This document shows positions 9,174 through 18,759 of a stretch of DNA of 64,000 nt, piece by piece. Each line of letters opens with the position of its first letter. Within the stretch, counting starts at the first letter, position 1. The DNA is taken from positions 1,984,001 to 2,048,000 of the forward strand of contig CAVUZG010000004.1 in the NCBI GenBank assembly GCA_963745945.1, in the 5' to 3' direction. The notes beneath the pieces are model-generated. The model was given only the letters and a program-made list of their open reading frames with translations. It was not told where the DNA came from and ran no database searches. The DNA is from DATFVA01 sp963745945. Lineage in GTDB: Bacteria; Bacteroidota; Ignavibacteria; Ignavibacteriales; Ignavibacteriaceae. A program made the translations under genes and the position numbers.

Positions 9174-10145
9174 ATGAAATACAGGAGACTCGGAAAATCT
9201 GATATTGAAGTCTCGGAAATAAGTCTTGGCTGCTGGACAATGGGCGGACTAAACTGGGTTAACGGCACACCTAACGGCTGGGCTGATGTAAACGAGAATG
9301 AAATTAAAGATGCAATTAATTATGGAATTGATAATGGTGTAAACCATTTCGATAATGCTGATGTATACGGCAATGGAAGAGCAGAAAGAATGCTGGCGAG
9401 AATTCTCGGTAAAAGAACAAGCAAATTTATTATCGCAACCAAAGTCGGATGGTTCCCGGGCACAGCCGAACATGCCTATGAACCAAAGCATATTCGTCAT
9501 CAGTGTGAACAATCGCTGATAAATCTTAATCGTGATTATATTGATCTATACTACTTTCATCACGGTAACTTCGGCGAAAATGATGAATATCTTGATGATG
9601 CGGTTGAGGTTATGTATAAATTAAAAGAAGAAGGCAAAATCAGACTTATCGGTCAGTCTGCTTATGCACACGAAGATTTTCAAAAATTGATTCCCAAAGT
9701 TAAGCCGGACGTAATTCAGAGCTGGGCTAATGCAATGGAAAGAAAATTTATTGATAATGGAGTGCCGACAAGAAAACTAATGGAAGAAAACAACATTTCA
9801 TTTGTTGCATTCAGACCAGTAGGACAGGGATTGCTTCTTGGAAAATATGATAAAAATAATCCACCGAAGTTTGAAGACGGCGATCACCGGAAAGGGCTTT
9901 CAAGATTTTCACGTGAGAGTTTAGAAAAACTTGAACCGAGATTAAACAGTATAAAAGAAAAGTTCGGTTCGTCTGTTGAGGATCTGGCTAGAGTTGCAAT
10001 GCAGTTTCTGCTTCATTATAAATTTATGGGGGCTGTAATCCCCGGCTTTACAAATCTAAACCAGGTAAAAGTGAACTTATCTGCAATGGATAAACCACTA
10101 ACTGATGATGAGTTTGACTTTGTTAAAGGTGTTTTTACAGATTAG
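9174..10145 (+). CDS. Aldo/keto reductase
   Basis: The 323-residue product has the AKR barrel layout: MKYRRLGKSDIEVSEISLG at the start, DNADVYGNGRAE with the catalytic Asp and Tyr, the lysine in FIIATKVGWF, and the histidine in YYFHHGN. The NADP-binding end includes AVIPGFTNLNQVKVN. It uses NAD(P)H to reduce an unknown carbonyl compound in the cytoplasm. It starts 13 bases after the secreted His-repeat protein on the same strand and converges with the secreted protein at 10241. Confidence 0.92.
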   Translation: MKYRRLGKSDIEVSEISLGCWTMGGLNWVNGTPNGWADVNENEIKDAINYGIDNGVNHFDNADVYGNGRAERMLARILGKRTSKFIIATKVGWFPGTAEHAYEPKHIRHQCEQSLINLNRDYIDLYYFHHGNFGENDEYLDDAVEVMYKLKEEGKIRLIGQSAYAHEDFQKLIPKVKPDVIQSWANAMERKFIDNGVPTRKLMEENNISFVAFRPVGQGLLLGKYDKNNPPKFEDGDHRKGLSRFSRESLEKLEPRLNSIKEKFGSSVEDLARVAMQFLLHYKFMGAVIPGFTNLNQVKVNLSAMDKPLTDDEFDFVKGVFTD

Positions 10146-10240
10146 TAAACTCCACTAAATTTTATATAAATTATCAGGGAACCCATCCTTTTTATCTGGT
10201 GAATGGATTCCCCAATATGTTTTTTGATCTTTTGAATTTT

Positions 10241-11404
10241 CTATTTCAATAAAAGCATTTTCTTAATTTTTACTGAATTGGGTGATTCAAGTTTGTACAA
10301 GTACATTCCACTTGGCAGGTTTGATGCGTTAAAGGTTACTTCATAGTGCCCCGCTTCAACATATCCGTTAACTAACACAGCCACTTCCTCTCCAACAGGA
10401 TTATATACAGTTAGTTTCACATTTCCGGCTTCCGGGATACCATACTTTATAATTGTAGAAGGATTAAAAGGATTAGGATAGTTCTGCCCAAGAGTAAAGG
10501 TTAATGGGCCACTTGTCTCTGTTAATATCTCTTGAGAATATCTGTACGTTCCATAAAAATCTATTTGTTTCAGACGATAATAGTAGCTACCTGTTCCGAC
10601 TGTTTGATCTACATAAGAATAATCTTTCGGTTCTGTTGTTGTTCCTGATCCGTTAACGTACCCAATTTTTACATATTCCCCATTTTCTAATTTCCTTTCT
10701 ATCTCAAACATCTTATTATTCTTTTCCGTTGCAGTTGACCATTGAAGAATTATATTTCCATTTTCTTTAGCCATTGCTGTAAAAGAAGTAAATTCAACCG
10801 GAACCTGCGAAGCTAAATCGACACGAAAGGCACTCGCGGTTTCATCTGAAATAGGCAACCAGTTACCACCTTCCTGCCGTAGTGTATGTGGAGCTGTTAA
10901 AGCCGGATCTATATTCATACACCATCCACACCATGTGGTTTGACCACCGCTTGCCCATAACCAATACGATTGTCCTGTTTGTAGCTCTACAGTACCGTTG
11001 CTTACTAAATGCTGTGGCGGATTCCATTGAGTCCAGGATCCGAAATCTGTAATTACCCATTCTTCCAAAACTTCACTTGGATCAGGAGGGAAACCAGTAT
11101 TAAAAGGAGTGAGCCTTACAGTAACTGTGTCCAGTCCGGGATCCAATGGAACGTACCACATAGCAACCCAGATATCGGTTAAGAAACCAGTTGCCGTTGA
11201 TTCGAATCCCATTGCTTGTTCAACTCCATACTGAGCGGAAACGCTATCACCTGCTACAGTCCAGCCCAAACCCCAATTATAATCCCATCCACCATTTCCC
11301 GATCCGAAGTTATTGTATACTGTCTGTTGTGCACTTGTAACCGAAACGAGAAAAAGGAGTGGCAGTATAACCAGGCGTACAATTTTTGTAGTTATTGCAA
11401 CCAT
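10241..11404 (-). CDS. Secreted type IX cargo protein with choice-of-anchor-R-like domain
   Basis: The 387-residue product starts with a signal peptide (VRLVILPLLFLVSVTSAQQ). A domain with NNFGSGNGGWDYNWGLGWTV and QTGQSYWLWASGG follows; this resembles the PEP/choice-of-anchor R type of extracellular domain. From about residue 205 comes the common linker VPVEFTSFTAMAKENGN with a fibronectin-like fold (RLKQIDFYGTYRYS). The C-terminal sorting domain reads LGQNYPNPFNPST and ends KIKKMLLLK. It is predicted to be exported by Sec, then carried through the outer membrane by type IX secretion. The function of the N-terminal domain is unknown. Confidence 0.85.
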   Translation of the reverse strand: MVAITTKIVRLVILPLLFLVSVTSAQQTVYNNFGSGNGGWDYNWGLGWTVAGDSVSAQYGVEQAMGFESTATGFLTDIWVAMWYVPLDPGLDTVTVRLTPFNTGFPPDPSEVLEEWVITDFGSWTQWNPPQHLVSNGTVELQTGQSYWLWASGGQTTWCGWCMNIDPALTAPHTLRQEGGNWLPISDETASAFRVDLASQVPVEFTSFTAMAKENGNIILQWSTATEKNNKMFEIERKLENGEYVKIGYVNGSGTTTEPKDYSYVDQTVGTGSYYYRLKQIDFYGTYRYSQEILTETSGPLTFTLGQNYPNPFNPSTIIKYGIPEAGNVKLTVYNPVGEEVAVLVNGYVEAGHYEVTFNASNLPSGMYLYKLESPNSVKIKKMLLLK

Positions 11405-11501
11405 ATAGAAACCTTTCTAGTATTTTAATGAATAAAGTTTGGTGAATTATGTCAAATATTTTTAATAGAGAAAAAAGTAACTGCATTTTATGAATATTCT
11501 T

Positions 11502-11735
11502 TCATTTCTTTTTTAGAATATTTTTTCCTATAAACTCTTCAGGAGGAATAGATTTTCTCCAGTAACTTTCAAACACTTCTTTAAGAGATTGCGCAAAGCT
11601 TTTATGACTCACAATCATTGCTGTAATGCCGGGCATTAGGGAAACCGGATCTATTAAAGCAAGCATAGTTATTTTTTTATTAATTATTGCAAACTTTATA
11701 GGCAGTTTTTCAATTATTCTTTTTATACAGAAAAA
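11502..11735 (-). pseudogene. Truncated TrmB-like regulator, C-terminal end only
   Basis: Read on the minus strand, about 73 codons (IIEKLPIKFAIINKKITMLA, then SLMPGITAMIVSHKSFAQ and EVFESYWRKS) match the C-terminal end of the intact regulator at 13728-14555 almost residue for residue. The N-terminal helix-turn-helix and middle are absent. The fragment begins immediately behind the stop of the beta-propeller protein at 11746. A recombination event that replaced the front of a second regulator gene with a secreted-protein tail would explain this layout. Confidence 0.7.
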
Positions 11736-11745
11736 TTTTTCGGCG

Positions 11746-13683
11746 TTACTTAAGCAACAGCATCTTTTTAGTTGAAATAAAACTGCCTGCGGAGATTGTA
11801 TAAAAATACAACCCGCTAGATAACGCTTTTTCATCTCTGCTGTGGGAGGTAAATTCGACTGTATAACTTCCCGCAGGTTTTTCCTCATTTACGAGAGCAG
11901 CTACTTCATTTCCAAGTATATCATATGTTTTTAATGTCACAAACTCTTTATGCGGAATCTGATACCTGATTGTTGTTGTTGGATTAAATGGATTGGGATA
12001 ATTCTGACTCAAAGAAAATTCAGAAGGGATTTCAAATTTAACTTCTACTTCATTTGAATAAGAATAAGATCCATCAAAATCTACCTGTTTTAGTCTGTAG
12101 ATATAATTGCCTGCTGAAACATTTTCATCAGTAAAAGAATATACCTGAGGCTGAGTGGTAGTTCCGTTTCCTGAAATAAATGAAATTTGTTTATATATAC
12201 CATCAGCAGATTTTCTTTCAATTTCGAACCCTTTATTATTAGTTTCTGTTGCAGTAATCCATTTCAATTCAACAATATTTCCATTTACATTTGCATTGAA
12301 AGAAGTAAGTTCTACGGGGACAGTTTCTGAATATTTAATCACCAAATAATCCATGGATGTCCCAACACCGGTGCAGCCACCAGCAACATATATGTTTCCG
12401 TCTGTATCTAAAACAACATCTAACCCCGCATCGTTACTATTTGCTACACCATTATAAATTTGTACCCATTGCTGAACGCCGTCAGTATTGTATTTTACAA
12501 GAGCAAGGTTTTGATTAAAAGATGCGGATCCTCCATCTATACTACCGATTATGTATGAATTTCCATTTTCATCAACTGTAATTGAGTTTGCATTATCTAA
12601 AATACCTTCAGGACCATCATAAATCCGTACCCACTGTTCATCACCTGTTGAATTATATTTAATAGTGCCGTAGTTATCAGATGTTCCGCCTTCGCTATAG
12701 GCGAAGGTACCTGTTACATAAGCATTTCCAGAATTATCCACGTCAATACAATTAGCATAGTCATAGCTGCTACCTCCACTATTGTATGTTGATGCCCATT
12801 GCTGAACTCCTGCGGAATTGTATTTTATTGTGAGATAATCACTACTTGTTCCGCTTCCTGCACTGCCACCTGTTACAAAAACATTTCCCGAAGAATCCAA
12901 ACAAATTGAATATCCGGTATCACCACCATTTGCTGAGCCGTTATAAGTTTCTGCCCATTGCTGAACTCCATCTGTATTATACTTTATAGTAACGCAGTCA
13001 TCCGATGAGCCCGTTCCATTCGCTGAACCGGTTACATAACTATTGCCTCCATCGTCCACAGCAATGGCATATACAAAATCATAAGAGTTTCCGGTACCGT
13101 TATAAGTTGATACCCATTGCTGAACACCGTTGTTATTGTATTTGATAGTGGCATAATCAGTACTTGTTCCACTTTCTATACTACTTCCCGTAACATATAC
13201 GTTTCCCGAAGCATCCAAACTAATTGCTCTTCCAAAATCATTTGCGTCCGCTGCACCGTTATAAGTTTCTGCCCATTGCTGAACTCCATTGGTATTGTAT
13301 TTTAATGTAACAAAGTCACTATTTCCTCCTATTCCCATGCTATAACCGACGACATAAACATTACCGGAATCGTCAACTGCAAGTGCATCTAACCCTGATG
13401 ATATATCATCGCCGTTTGCAGGCCCATTATATCTTTGCAACCATTGCTGCACACCGGATGAATTATATTTTATTGTAACGATATCCCTGCCTGATGTAGC
13501 TCCAATACTATAACCAGAAACGTAAACATTATTTAGGTTATCAAGAGCGATTGAAAATGTCAGGTCTATATCATTCCCTGGTCCGCTATATATTTGCGCC
13601 CATTCCTGCATAACTTGCGAATATGAAATACTTCCTGTGAAAAAAGTAACGATAAAAATAAATGTAAAAGCGAACTTTTTCAT
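11746..13683 (-). CDS. Secreted beta-propeller (SBBP-repeat) type IX cargo protein
   Basis: The 645-residue product has a signal peptide (FIFIVTFFTGSISYSQ). It then carries about eight repeats of roughly 50 residues, each with GVQQWAETYNG, a GNVYVTG strand and a YATIKYN strand; this is the SBBP beta-propeller pattern. A VPVELTSFNANVNGN linker with a fibronectin-like fold and a sorting domain (SLSQNYPNPFNPTTT, ending STKKMLLLK) complete it. The last 60 codons are nearly identical in DNA to those of the M14 gene at 14827, which suggests gene conversion. It lies 44 bases after the TrmB-like regulator on the same strand. Confidence 0.9.
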   Translation of the reverse strand: MKKFAFTFIFIVTFFTGSISYSQVMQEWAQIYSGPGNDIDLTFSIALDNLNNVYVSGYSIGATSGRDIVTIKYNSSGVQQWLQRYNGPANGDDISSGLDALAVDDSGNVYVVGYSMGIGGNSDFVTLKYNTNGVQQWAETYNGAADANDFGRAISLDASGNVYVTGSSIESGTSTDYATIKYNNNGVQQWVSTYNGTGNSYDFVYAIAVDDGGNSYVTGSANGTGSSDDCVTIKYNTDGVQQWAETYNGSANGGDTGYSICLDSSGNVFVTGGSAGSGTSSDYLTIKYNSAGVQQWASTYNSGGSSYDYANCIDVDNSGNAYVTGTFAYSEGGTSDNYGTIKYNSTGDEQWVRIYDGPEGILDNANSITVDENGNSYIIGSIDGGSASFNQNLALVKYNTDGVQQWVQIYNGVANSNDAGLDVVLDTDGNIYVAGGCTGVGTSMDYLVIKYSETVPVELTSFNANVNGNIVELKWITATETNNKGFEIERKSADGIYKQISFISGNGTTTQPQVYSFTDENVSAGNYIYRLKQVDFDGSYSYSNEVEVKFEIPSEFSLSQNYPNPFNPTTTIRYQIPHKEFVTLKTYDILGNEVAALVNEEKPAGSYTVEFTSHSRDEKALSSGLYFYTISAGSFISTKKMLLLK

Positions 13684-13727
13684 AATAGAATCCCTTATAA
13701 TTAGCTATTTGATGAATCAGATTAAGA

Positions 13728-14555
13728 TTAACTTTTTGTTTTAAGTTTCTTAAAATCTTTAAGCGAAACAGATTTTTCCCAGTAACTTTCAAACACTTCT
13801 TTAAGCGATTGAGCAAAGCTTTTATGACTCACAATCATTGTTGTAATGCTGGGCATTAGGGAAACAGGATCTTTTAAGGCAAGCATGGTTATTTTTTCAT
13901 CAATTATCGCAAGCTTGATAGGCAATTTTTTAATTATTCTTACCTCTTCTCCAAGTTTTGAATAGACTTCTAAAACTTTTATGAACTCACTTTTTTCCTG
14001 CTCTGATGCCAAATCCTGGTATTCATAAAGACCCTTATATATTATTTTCTTTTTAATTGTATTTTTTTCGTACTCAACATTCTCCACAGGTTTTATGCTA
14101 TAGGGTGCTTTATTAAAAACCAGCATTTCTTTACGTGCTTCTTTCTGCAGAATTAAAAACCTATTCTTTATTTCATTCTTATCTTTTAATATTTCTATGT
14201 AATCTAAATTATCTTCTTTTTGCAGATTCATTAAATGAATTTCTTCAAGGTCTTCTTTTAGCGAAATGGCTGCTATCTTCTTTTGTTCAATCTCTTGTTC
14301 ATAACTTGTAATGATACTCTGTAAAACGACCTTCGGATTTGCAGCCCTATATATTTTTTGTCCATTCTTAAGACTTTCATGACAAAAACCTTTACAGATC
14401 AGGTTTTGGAGGTGCTCATATATTTTTGTTCTTGTTATAGTTGTGATTTTGGTAAGCTCTGGCGCAGTAAATTCTTTTTTTTGTAGAAGTGCAACGTAAA
14501 CTTCTGATTCTCTTTTGGATAACCCAAATTGTTCCAACCTATTTATCAGTTCCAT
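13728..14555 (-). CDS. TrmB-type helix-turn-helix transcriptional regulator
   Basis: The 275-residue product has an N-terminal TrmB winged helix: LEQFGLSKRESEVYVALLQ, TAPELTKITTITRTKIYEHLQNL, and GQKIYRAANPKVV (residues 6-75). A coiled-coil follows (EQEIEQKKIAAISLKEDLEE), then a C-terminal domain of the type seen in sugar-binding TrmB relatives (EVRIIKKLPIKLAIIDEKIT). The ligand is unknown. A 9-bp inverted repeat upstream of the start is a candidate operator for self-control. The next gene downstream on the strand is the SBBP protein, a likely target by position. Confidence 0.85.
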   Translation of the reverse strand: MELINRLEQFGLSKRESEVYVALLQKKEFTAPELTKITTITRTKIYEHLQNLICKGFCHESLKNGQKIYRAANPKVVLQSIITSYEQEIEQKKIAAISLKEDLEEIHLMNLQKEDNLDYIEILKDKNEIKNRFLILQKEARKEMLVFNKAPYSIKPVENVEYEKNTIKKKIIYKGLYEYQDLASEQEKSEFIKVLEVYSKLGEEVRIIKKLPIKLAIIDEKITMLALKDPVSLMPSITTMIVSHKSFAQSLKEVFESYWEKSVSLKDFKKLKTKS

Positions 14556-14588
14556 AAAGTCATTATTAAATTTATTTTAGATTAAAAA

Positions 14589-14612
14589 GTGTATCCCCAC
14601 TCAGGGATACAC
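14589..14612. promoter_or_regulatory. Inverted repeat upstream of TrmB-like regulator, candidate operator
   Basis: GTGTATCCC and GGGATACAC are perfect 9-bp inverted copies separated by six bases. The site lies 33 bases upstream of the regulator's start codon, where a self-repressing regulator would bind. No T-run follows, so a terminator is less likely. Confidence 0.45.
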
Positions 14613-14773
14613 AATATTATTATTTTTTTTTGACAAAAGCAACAATTAATAAGGTTAGTGGTCAAGTTTTTTATTTTTCAACACAATCATTGCGGGTATT
14701 TAGAAGAGATTATATAGAGGGTGAAGAATTTTATTACATAAAAATATTTGTTCAAGGATTGGGAATAAGAAAG

Positions 14774-14802
14774 AAGAGTTCCGTTTAATTAAGGAACTCT
14801 TT
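14774..14802 (-). terminator. Terminator after the M14 type IX gene
   Basis: AAGAGTTCC and GGAACTCTT form a stem, followed on the minus strand by a T-rich stretch (CTTTCTT). It lies 25 bases beyond the stop of the leftward gene ending at 14827. Confidence 0.55.
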
Positions 14803-14826
14803 TAAATATGAATAAATTTTCCGGGA

Positions 14827-16834
14827 TTACTTAAGCAGCAGCATCTTTTTAGTTGAATTAAAACTGCCTGTGGAGATTGTATAAAAATACAACCCGCTAG
14901 ATAACGATTTTCCATCCCTGCTATGGGAAGTAAATTCAACCGTATAACTTCCCGCAGGTTTTTCCTCATTCACAAGAACAGCTACTTCATTCCCAAGTAT
15001 ATCATAGATTTTTAAAGTCACAAACTCTTTATCGGGAATCTGATACCTGATTGTTGTTGTTGGATTAAACGGATTTGGATAATTCTGTTCTAATGAAAAT
15101 TCTGTGGGAATATTATTTTCAACTTCTACAATAGAAGAATATGCGAAACATCCATCAAAATCTATTTGCTTCAATCTATATTGATACTTCCCGGCCTGAA
15201 CATTTTCATCTTTAAATGAATATGAATGTGTTTGGGTTGTTGTTCCATTTCCGTTTACAAAGCCAACTATTTCCCAGGCCGGCTGATTTCCGATATCTGA
15301 TCTCTGCCTTCTTTCAATTTCAAATCCTTTGTTATTTATTTCTGTTGCAGTAACCCAGTTAAGGTTTACTTTACCATCAATTTCTTTAGCACTAAAGGAT
15401 AACAGCTCAACCGGTGTTGGACTTGGAACAAGCTGAATATTTAACACTGTACTTTGAAAATTAATTGCCTGAACATTTGTGATTGTCTGAGGAAGATAAT
15501 TATCCGCCGAAATGTTTAACGTATATGTGCCCGCAATAATCATTCTGTAATAAGCCCCGTTTAATGAATCAGAATAAACTTCCGAGTTATCAAAATCGTG
15601 ACCTGCAATTTCTATTTTTGCTTTAACCGGATTTCCAGAGGTATCCGTTACAATTCCTCTTATTCCGTAATAAGCATTCTCCATATAATCTAGGAAAGAT
15701 TCTTTATTATAATACCAGTATGCGGGAAGTAGTGAAGCGTTTACAAGTTTTGTGTTTGAAATCTCAATTGTTACTTCTCTGCCGTGATGAAAATAAGTGA
15801 AGAAGTCCTGTCTTCCTCCTGCAACACGATACCATGCATAACCGTTGGTAATCCCGTCATTAAATCCGCTCATATAACCAGCGGGACTGTTTGCCTGTGC
15901 AGTGTCCGCATACAAATGTGAAATTAACTGCCACCAGGAATCGTCGGGATGAAGTCTTGCCCATGTATCCCACGGATAATTTACCACTTCCGTACCGCCG
16001 TGAAAATTTGCAGATAAAACAAATTTATTATTCTCAGCAAGAGTTTTCATATCAATTGTTTCGGGCTGCCACGCGTTTCCATCAGGATGAGGACCATCAG
16101 CCGGATCGGGAAAATTTCTGTTAAGATCTACTCCGTTCGCATTATATCTTGTTGCGCCGTAAACCGTTCCATTACCGCCGTGGTAAGTGCCGTCAGGGTT
16201 TGCCAGCGGGTTTATCCAGATTTCATCACTGTTAATCAGGTTGGTTAATCTTGTATCTGTTCCGTAAGAGGTTAAAAGTGTATCAATCAATCTTAGCATT
16301 AAAACATAACCTGTGGCTTCATCTCCATGCATAGAAGATGAAAACATAAACTGCGGTTCGGCTTCTCTCACATTTACATTATCGGAAATCTTTACAAATA
16401 ATATTTTTCTCCCTTGTACAGTATTGCCGGCATCTATTAGCTGGCAGATATCAGGATAATCAGCTGCGAACTGATTCATCATTGCCACATAAGCATCATA
16501 AGTCGGATAAACATTCCAATCAGTAATCTTCTGCACATCATCACTCATTTCGGGAACAATCAGTTTTCCCGGGGCTGTTAATATTTTTATTTCATAACCT
16601 GATTTAATAAAGTTGTTATACTGTTCTTCATTTGCATAAGCAAAAGCAGTGTCATCTTTCACATTATCAATGGAAATCATTTTTGATAAGTTGTTAAGTT
16701 CTGCTTTAGTATTCGAAATGAAACTTGAAGTAAACTTCAACATTATTTTTAAAGTAATTGTGATCTAATTCCTGAGACAGAATTGTTTGGGAAAGAATAA
16801 TTGTGAAAAGAAAGATTAGTAAAGATTTATACAT
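14827..16834 (-). pseudogene. Secreted M14 zinc carboxypeptidase with type IX sorting domain, one frameshift
   Basis: The long open part (14827-16743) encodes 638 residues. These include GRKILFVKIS, zinc ligands in SMHGDEATG and SANFHGGTEVVNYPWD, the NPDGTYHGG and DLNRNFPDP loops, and the catalytic glutamate in REVTIEIS. A carboxypeptidase-regulatory-like beta domain (GIRGIVTDTSGNPVKA), a linker and a sorting domain (LEQNYPNPFNP, ending STKKMLLLK) follow. The signal peptide (MYKSLLIFLFTIILSQ) is encoded from an ATG at 16834 after a GGTGGAG site, but is one frame off; removing one base near 16720 joins them. The protein is probably secreted or surface-bound and digests peptides. Confidence 0.85.
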
Positions 16835-16981
16835 TTGTCTCCACCTGAAAGGATAAATGAAAATTCACACTTATAAATTTACTTTTTTCCATCAATTAAA
16901 TCTTCATTAAATTGAAAAAACATAAATTGATCTGATGCTAAATTCATTATCAAATTGTATCTTCTCTTTAAATTTTAAGGA

Positions 16982-17917
16982 ATGGATATGAGTGCCGGCA
17001 GAAGCATTTTACTTTGGGCTTCACAGAACAAATGGATGAAGAGTAATATTCCAAAATTATTTTTCGTTCAAAAAGCTCTTAAGAAATTTATGCCCGGAGA
17101 AGAAGTTGAACATGCGCTTTCAGAAGCCGTGAGGTTTCAGCAAAGAGGAATCGGAACAGTATTTACCAAACTTGGCGAAAATATTACAACGCTTGCAGAA
17201 GCCGAAGCAGTAACGAATCATTATCTCGAAGTTTTATCTAAAATTAATGAACAGAAAGTATCGGCAGAAATTTCACTTAAGCTAACTCAAATAGGATTTG
17301 ATATTTCTCTTGATGCAGCAAAGAATAATTTTGGAAAGATTCTGAAATCTGCAGAAGATAAAAATAATTTTATATGGATAGACATGGAGCAAAGTTCTTA
17401 TGTTGAAAAAACTATCGGGTTCTATAAACATTTCAGAAAAGATTTTTCCAATGTGGGTATTTGTCTCCAGGCATACCTGAAGAGAACAATGAGGCATATT
17501 AATGATCTGTTACCGGTATCTCCCAATATCAGGCTTGTTAAAGGAGCCTATATGGAACCTCCGGAAGTTGCATTCGCACAAAAATCTCTTGTGGATAAAA
17601 ATTATCTCGAAATAGCTGAAACACTTTTAATATTTAATAAAGAGGGGATAGCAAGAATTGCATTTGCAACACACGATTTAAATATGATTTCAAAAATCAA
17701 AGAGTATTCTAAGTTAAACGATATAAGAAAAGATAGTTTTGAGTTCCAGATGCTGTATGGAATTAACCCGGCAGAACAAATAAAAATAGCAAATGAAGGT
17801 TACAAAATTCGTGTTCTTATAAGTTATGGTTCAGCATGGTATTCATGGTATATGAGAAGATTAGCAGAAAGACCGGCAAATGTCTGGTTTGTATTAAAGA
17901 ATCTTGTAGCCAAATAA
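16982..17917 (+). CDS. putA: Proline dehydrogenase
   Basis: The 311-residue product is a stand-alone monofunctional proline dehydrogenase, the flavin barrel that oxidises proline to pyrroline-5-carboxylate and passes electrons to quinone. Key parts are AEISLKLTQIGFDIS, FIWIDMEQSSYVE, QAYLKRT, RLVKGAYMEPPEVAF, ATHDLN, and the substrate motif YSWYMRRLAERPAN near the end. Length fits the PutB/PRODH type, without an aldehyde dehydrogenase part. No partner P5C dehydrogenase is nearby. Confidence 0.93.
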   Translation: MDMSAGRSILLWASQNKWMKSNIPKLFFVQKALKKFMPGEEVEHALSEAVRFQQRGIGTVFTKLGENITTLAEAEAVTNHYLEVLSKINEQKVSAEISLKLTQIGFDISLDAAKNNFGKILKSAEDKNNFIWIDMEQSSYVEKTIGFYKHFRKDFSNVGICLQAYLKRTMRHINDLLPVSPNIRLVKGAYMEPPEVAFAQKSLVDKNYLEIAETLLIFNKEGIARIAFATHDLNMISKIKEYSKLNDIRKDSFEFQMLYGINPAEQIKIANEGYKIRVLISYGSAWYSWYMRRLAERPANVWFVLKNLVAK

Positions 17918-17946
17918 AAAAAGCCGTGAAAGTTAATCACGGCTTT
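17916..17946 (-). terminator. Rho-independent terminator between convergent genes
   Basis: AAAGCCGTGA and TCACGGCTTT form a 10-bp stem with a seven-base loop. On the minus strand it is followed by a run of seven T residues, so it mainly ends the leftward lipoprotein transcript and may also stop the proline dehydrogenase message. Confidence 0.8.
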
Positions 17947-17970
17947 AAAGCTTTACTAACTTCCTAAAAT

Positions 17971-18735
17971 TTAGAATCTGTTATCTGCGCCGGTGTTATT
18001 ATATTCCCACTTAACTTCAACCCAGGCAGGATTTCCTCCTGAACCACCACCATAAGAAGTGATAATCAGTTTTGAATAATTACCATCTTCATCATATAAA
18101 AAGACATAGTTTGCTTCTCTGTCACCCATATGATCTGTCCAGCCTGAAAGTGGATAAATTGGGGAATCTGTACCGTCTGTTATATCAGTTCCATTTCCAA
18201 CAAAAAAAGCTGTGTGGCGAGAAAGATTAGGATAAAGATCAGCACTTTGTACTAAATAAGGTGTTCCGCCTGTACCGGTAGTTGAATAATAAATATCAAC
18301 CTTGCCTTTGTCTGTGCTTGCAACACCATAAGCCATACCGGTAGAAAGATCTAACCCGCTTGGTTGACTGGTTGTGGTTCCAGCTGTTTCATAAATTCTT
18401 ACTGGTCCATATGTGGTTGTGCTTAATGTAGAAACAAGTGTAACCTGTTTTGTTGTTTGTAAGTCGGCAACTACAGTAGCAGTGAATGAGGTATCACGAT
18501 AACCATTAAGTTTTAATGTTACTGTATAACTGTTAGGATCAAGCCCGGTTACACTATCAGGTGTTACTTTATTTGTGTTTGATCCGTCCACCCAGATTTG
18601 AGCCCCCGTCGGAGTAGAATTAATAAAGATTGAACCGGATTGAGTTACTGGCGGAGGATTGGTAGTAGTATCAGAACAGGATGCTACTAGTATTCCCAGA
18701 ATAATTACTAAAGGTAAATAAAAATATTTTCTCAT
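17971..18735 (-). CDS. PEGA-domain lipoprotein
   Basis: The 254-residue product has a lipoprotein signal (LVIILGILVASC, cysteine at about 20), a Thr/Pro-rich linker, and a PEGA domain (GSIFINSTPTGAQIWVDGS through YTVTLKLNGYRDTSF) at about 34-95. The last 150 residues (YGPVRIYETAG; SADLYPNLSRHTAFF; NYVFLYDEDGNYSKL) are unfamiliar. PEGA domains are extracellular beta folds often found near the cell wall or S-layer. The protein is expected to sit at the outer membrane. A second lipoprotein gene lies just upstream on the same strand. Confidence 0.8.
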   Translation of the reverse strand: MRKYFYLPLVIILGILVASCSDTTTNPPPVTQSGSIFINSTPTGAQIWVDGSNTNKVTPDSVTGLDPNSYTVTLKLNGYRDTSFTATVVADLQTTKQVTLVSTLSTTTYGPVRIYETAGTTTSQPSGLDLSTGMAYGVASTDKGKVDIYYSTTGTGGTPYLVQSADLYPNLSRHTAFFVGNGTDITDGTDSPIYPLSGWTDHMGDREANYVFLYDEDGNYSKLIITSYGGGSGGNPAWVEVKWEYNNTGADNRF

Positions 18736-18759
18736 AATGATCTTCCTTTTAATTTATTA

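Noticed and set aside
10177..10213. Hairpin GGGAACCCAT...ATGGATTCCC between aldo/keto reductase and the secreted protein
   Set aside because: The stem is imperfect, the T-run is within the loop instead of after the stem; a terminator is possible but I could not support it.
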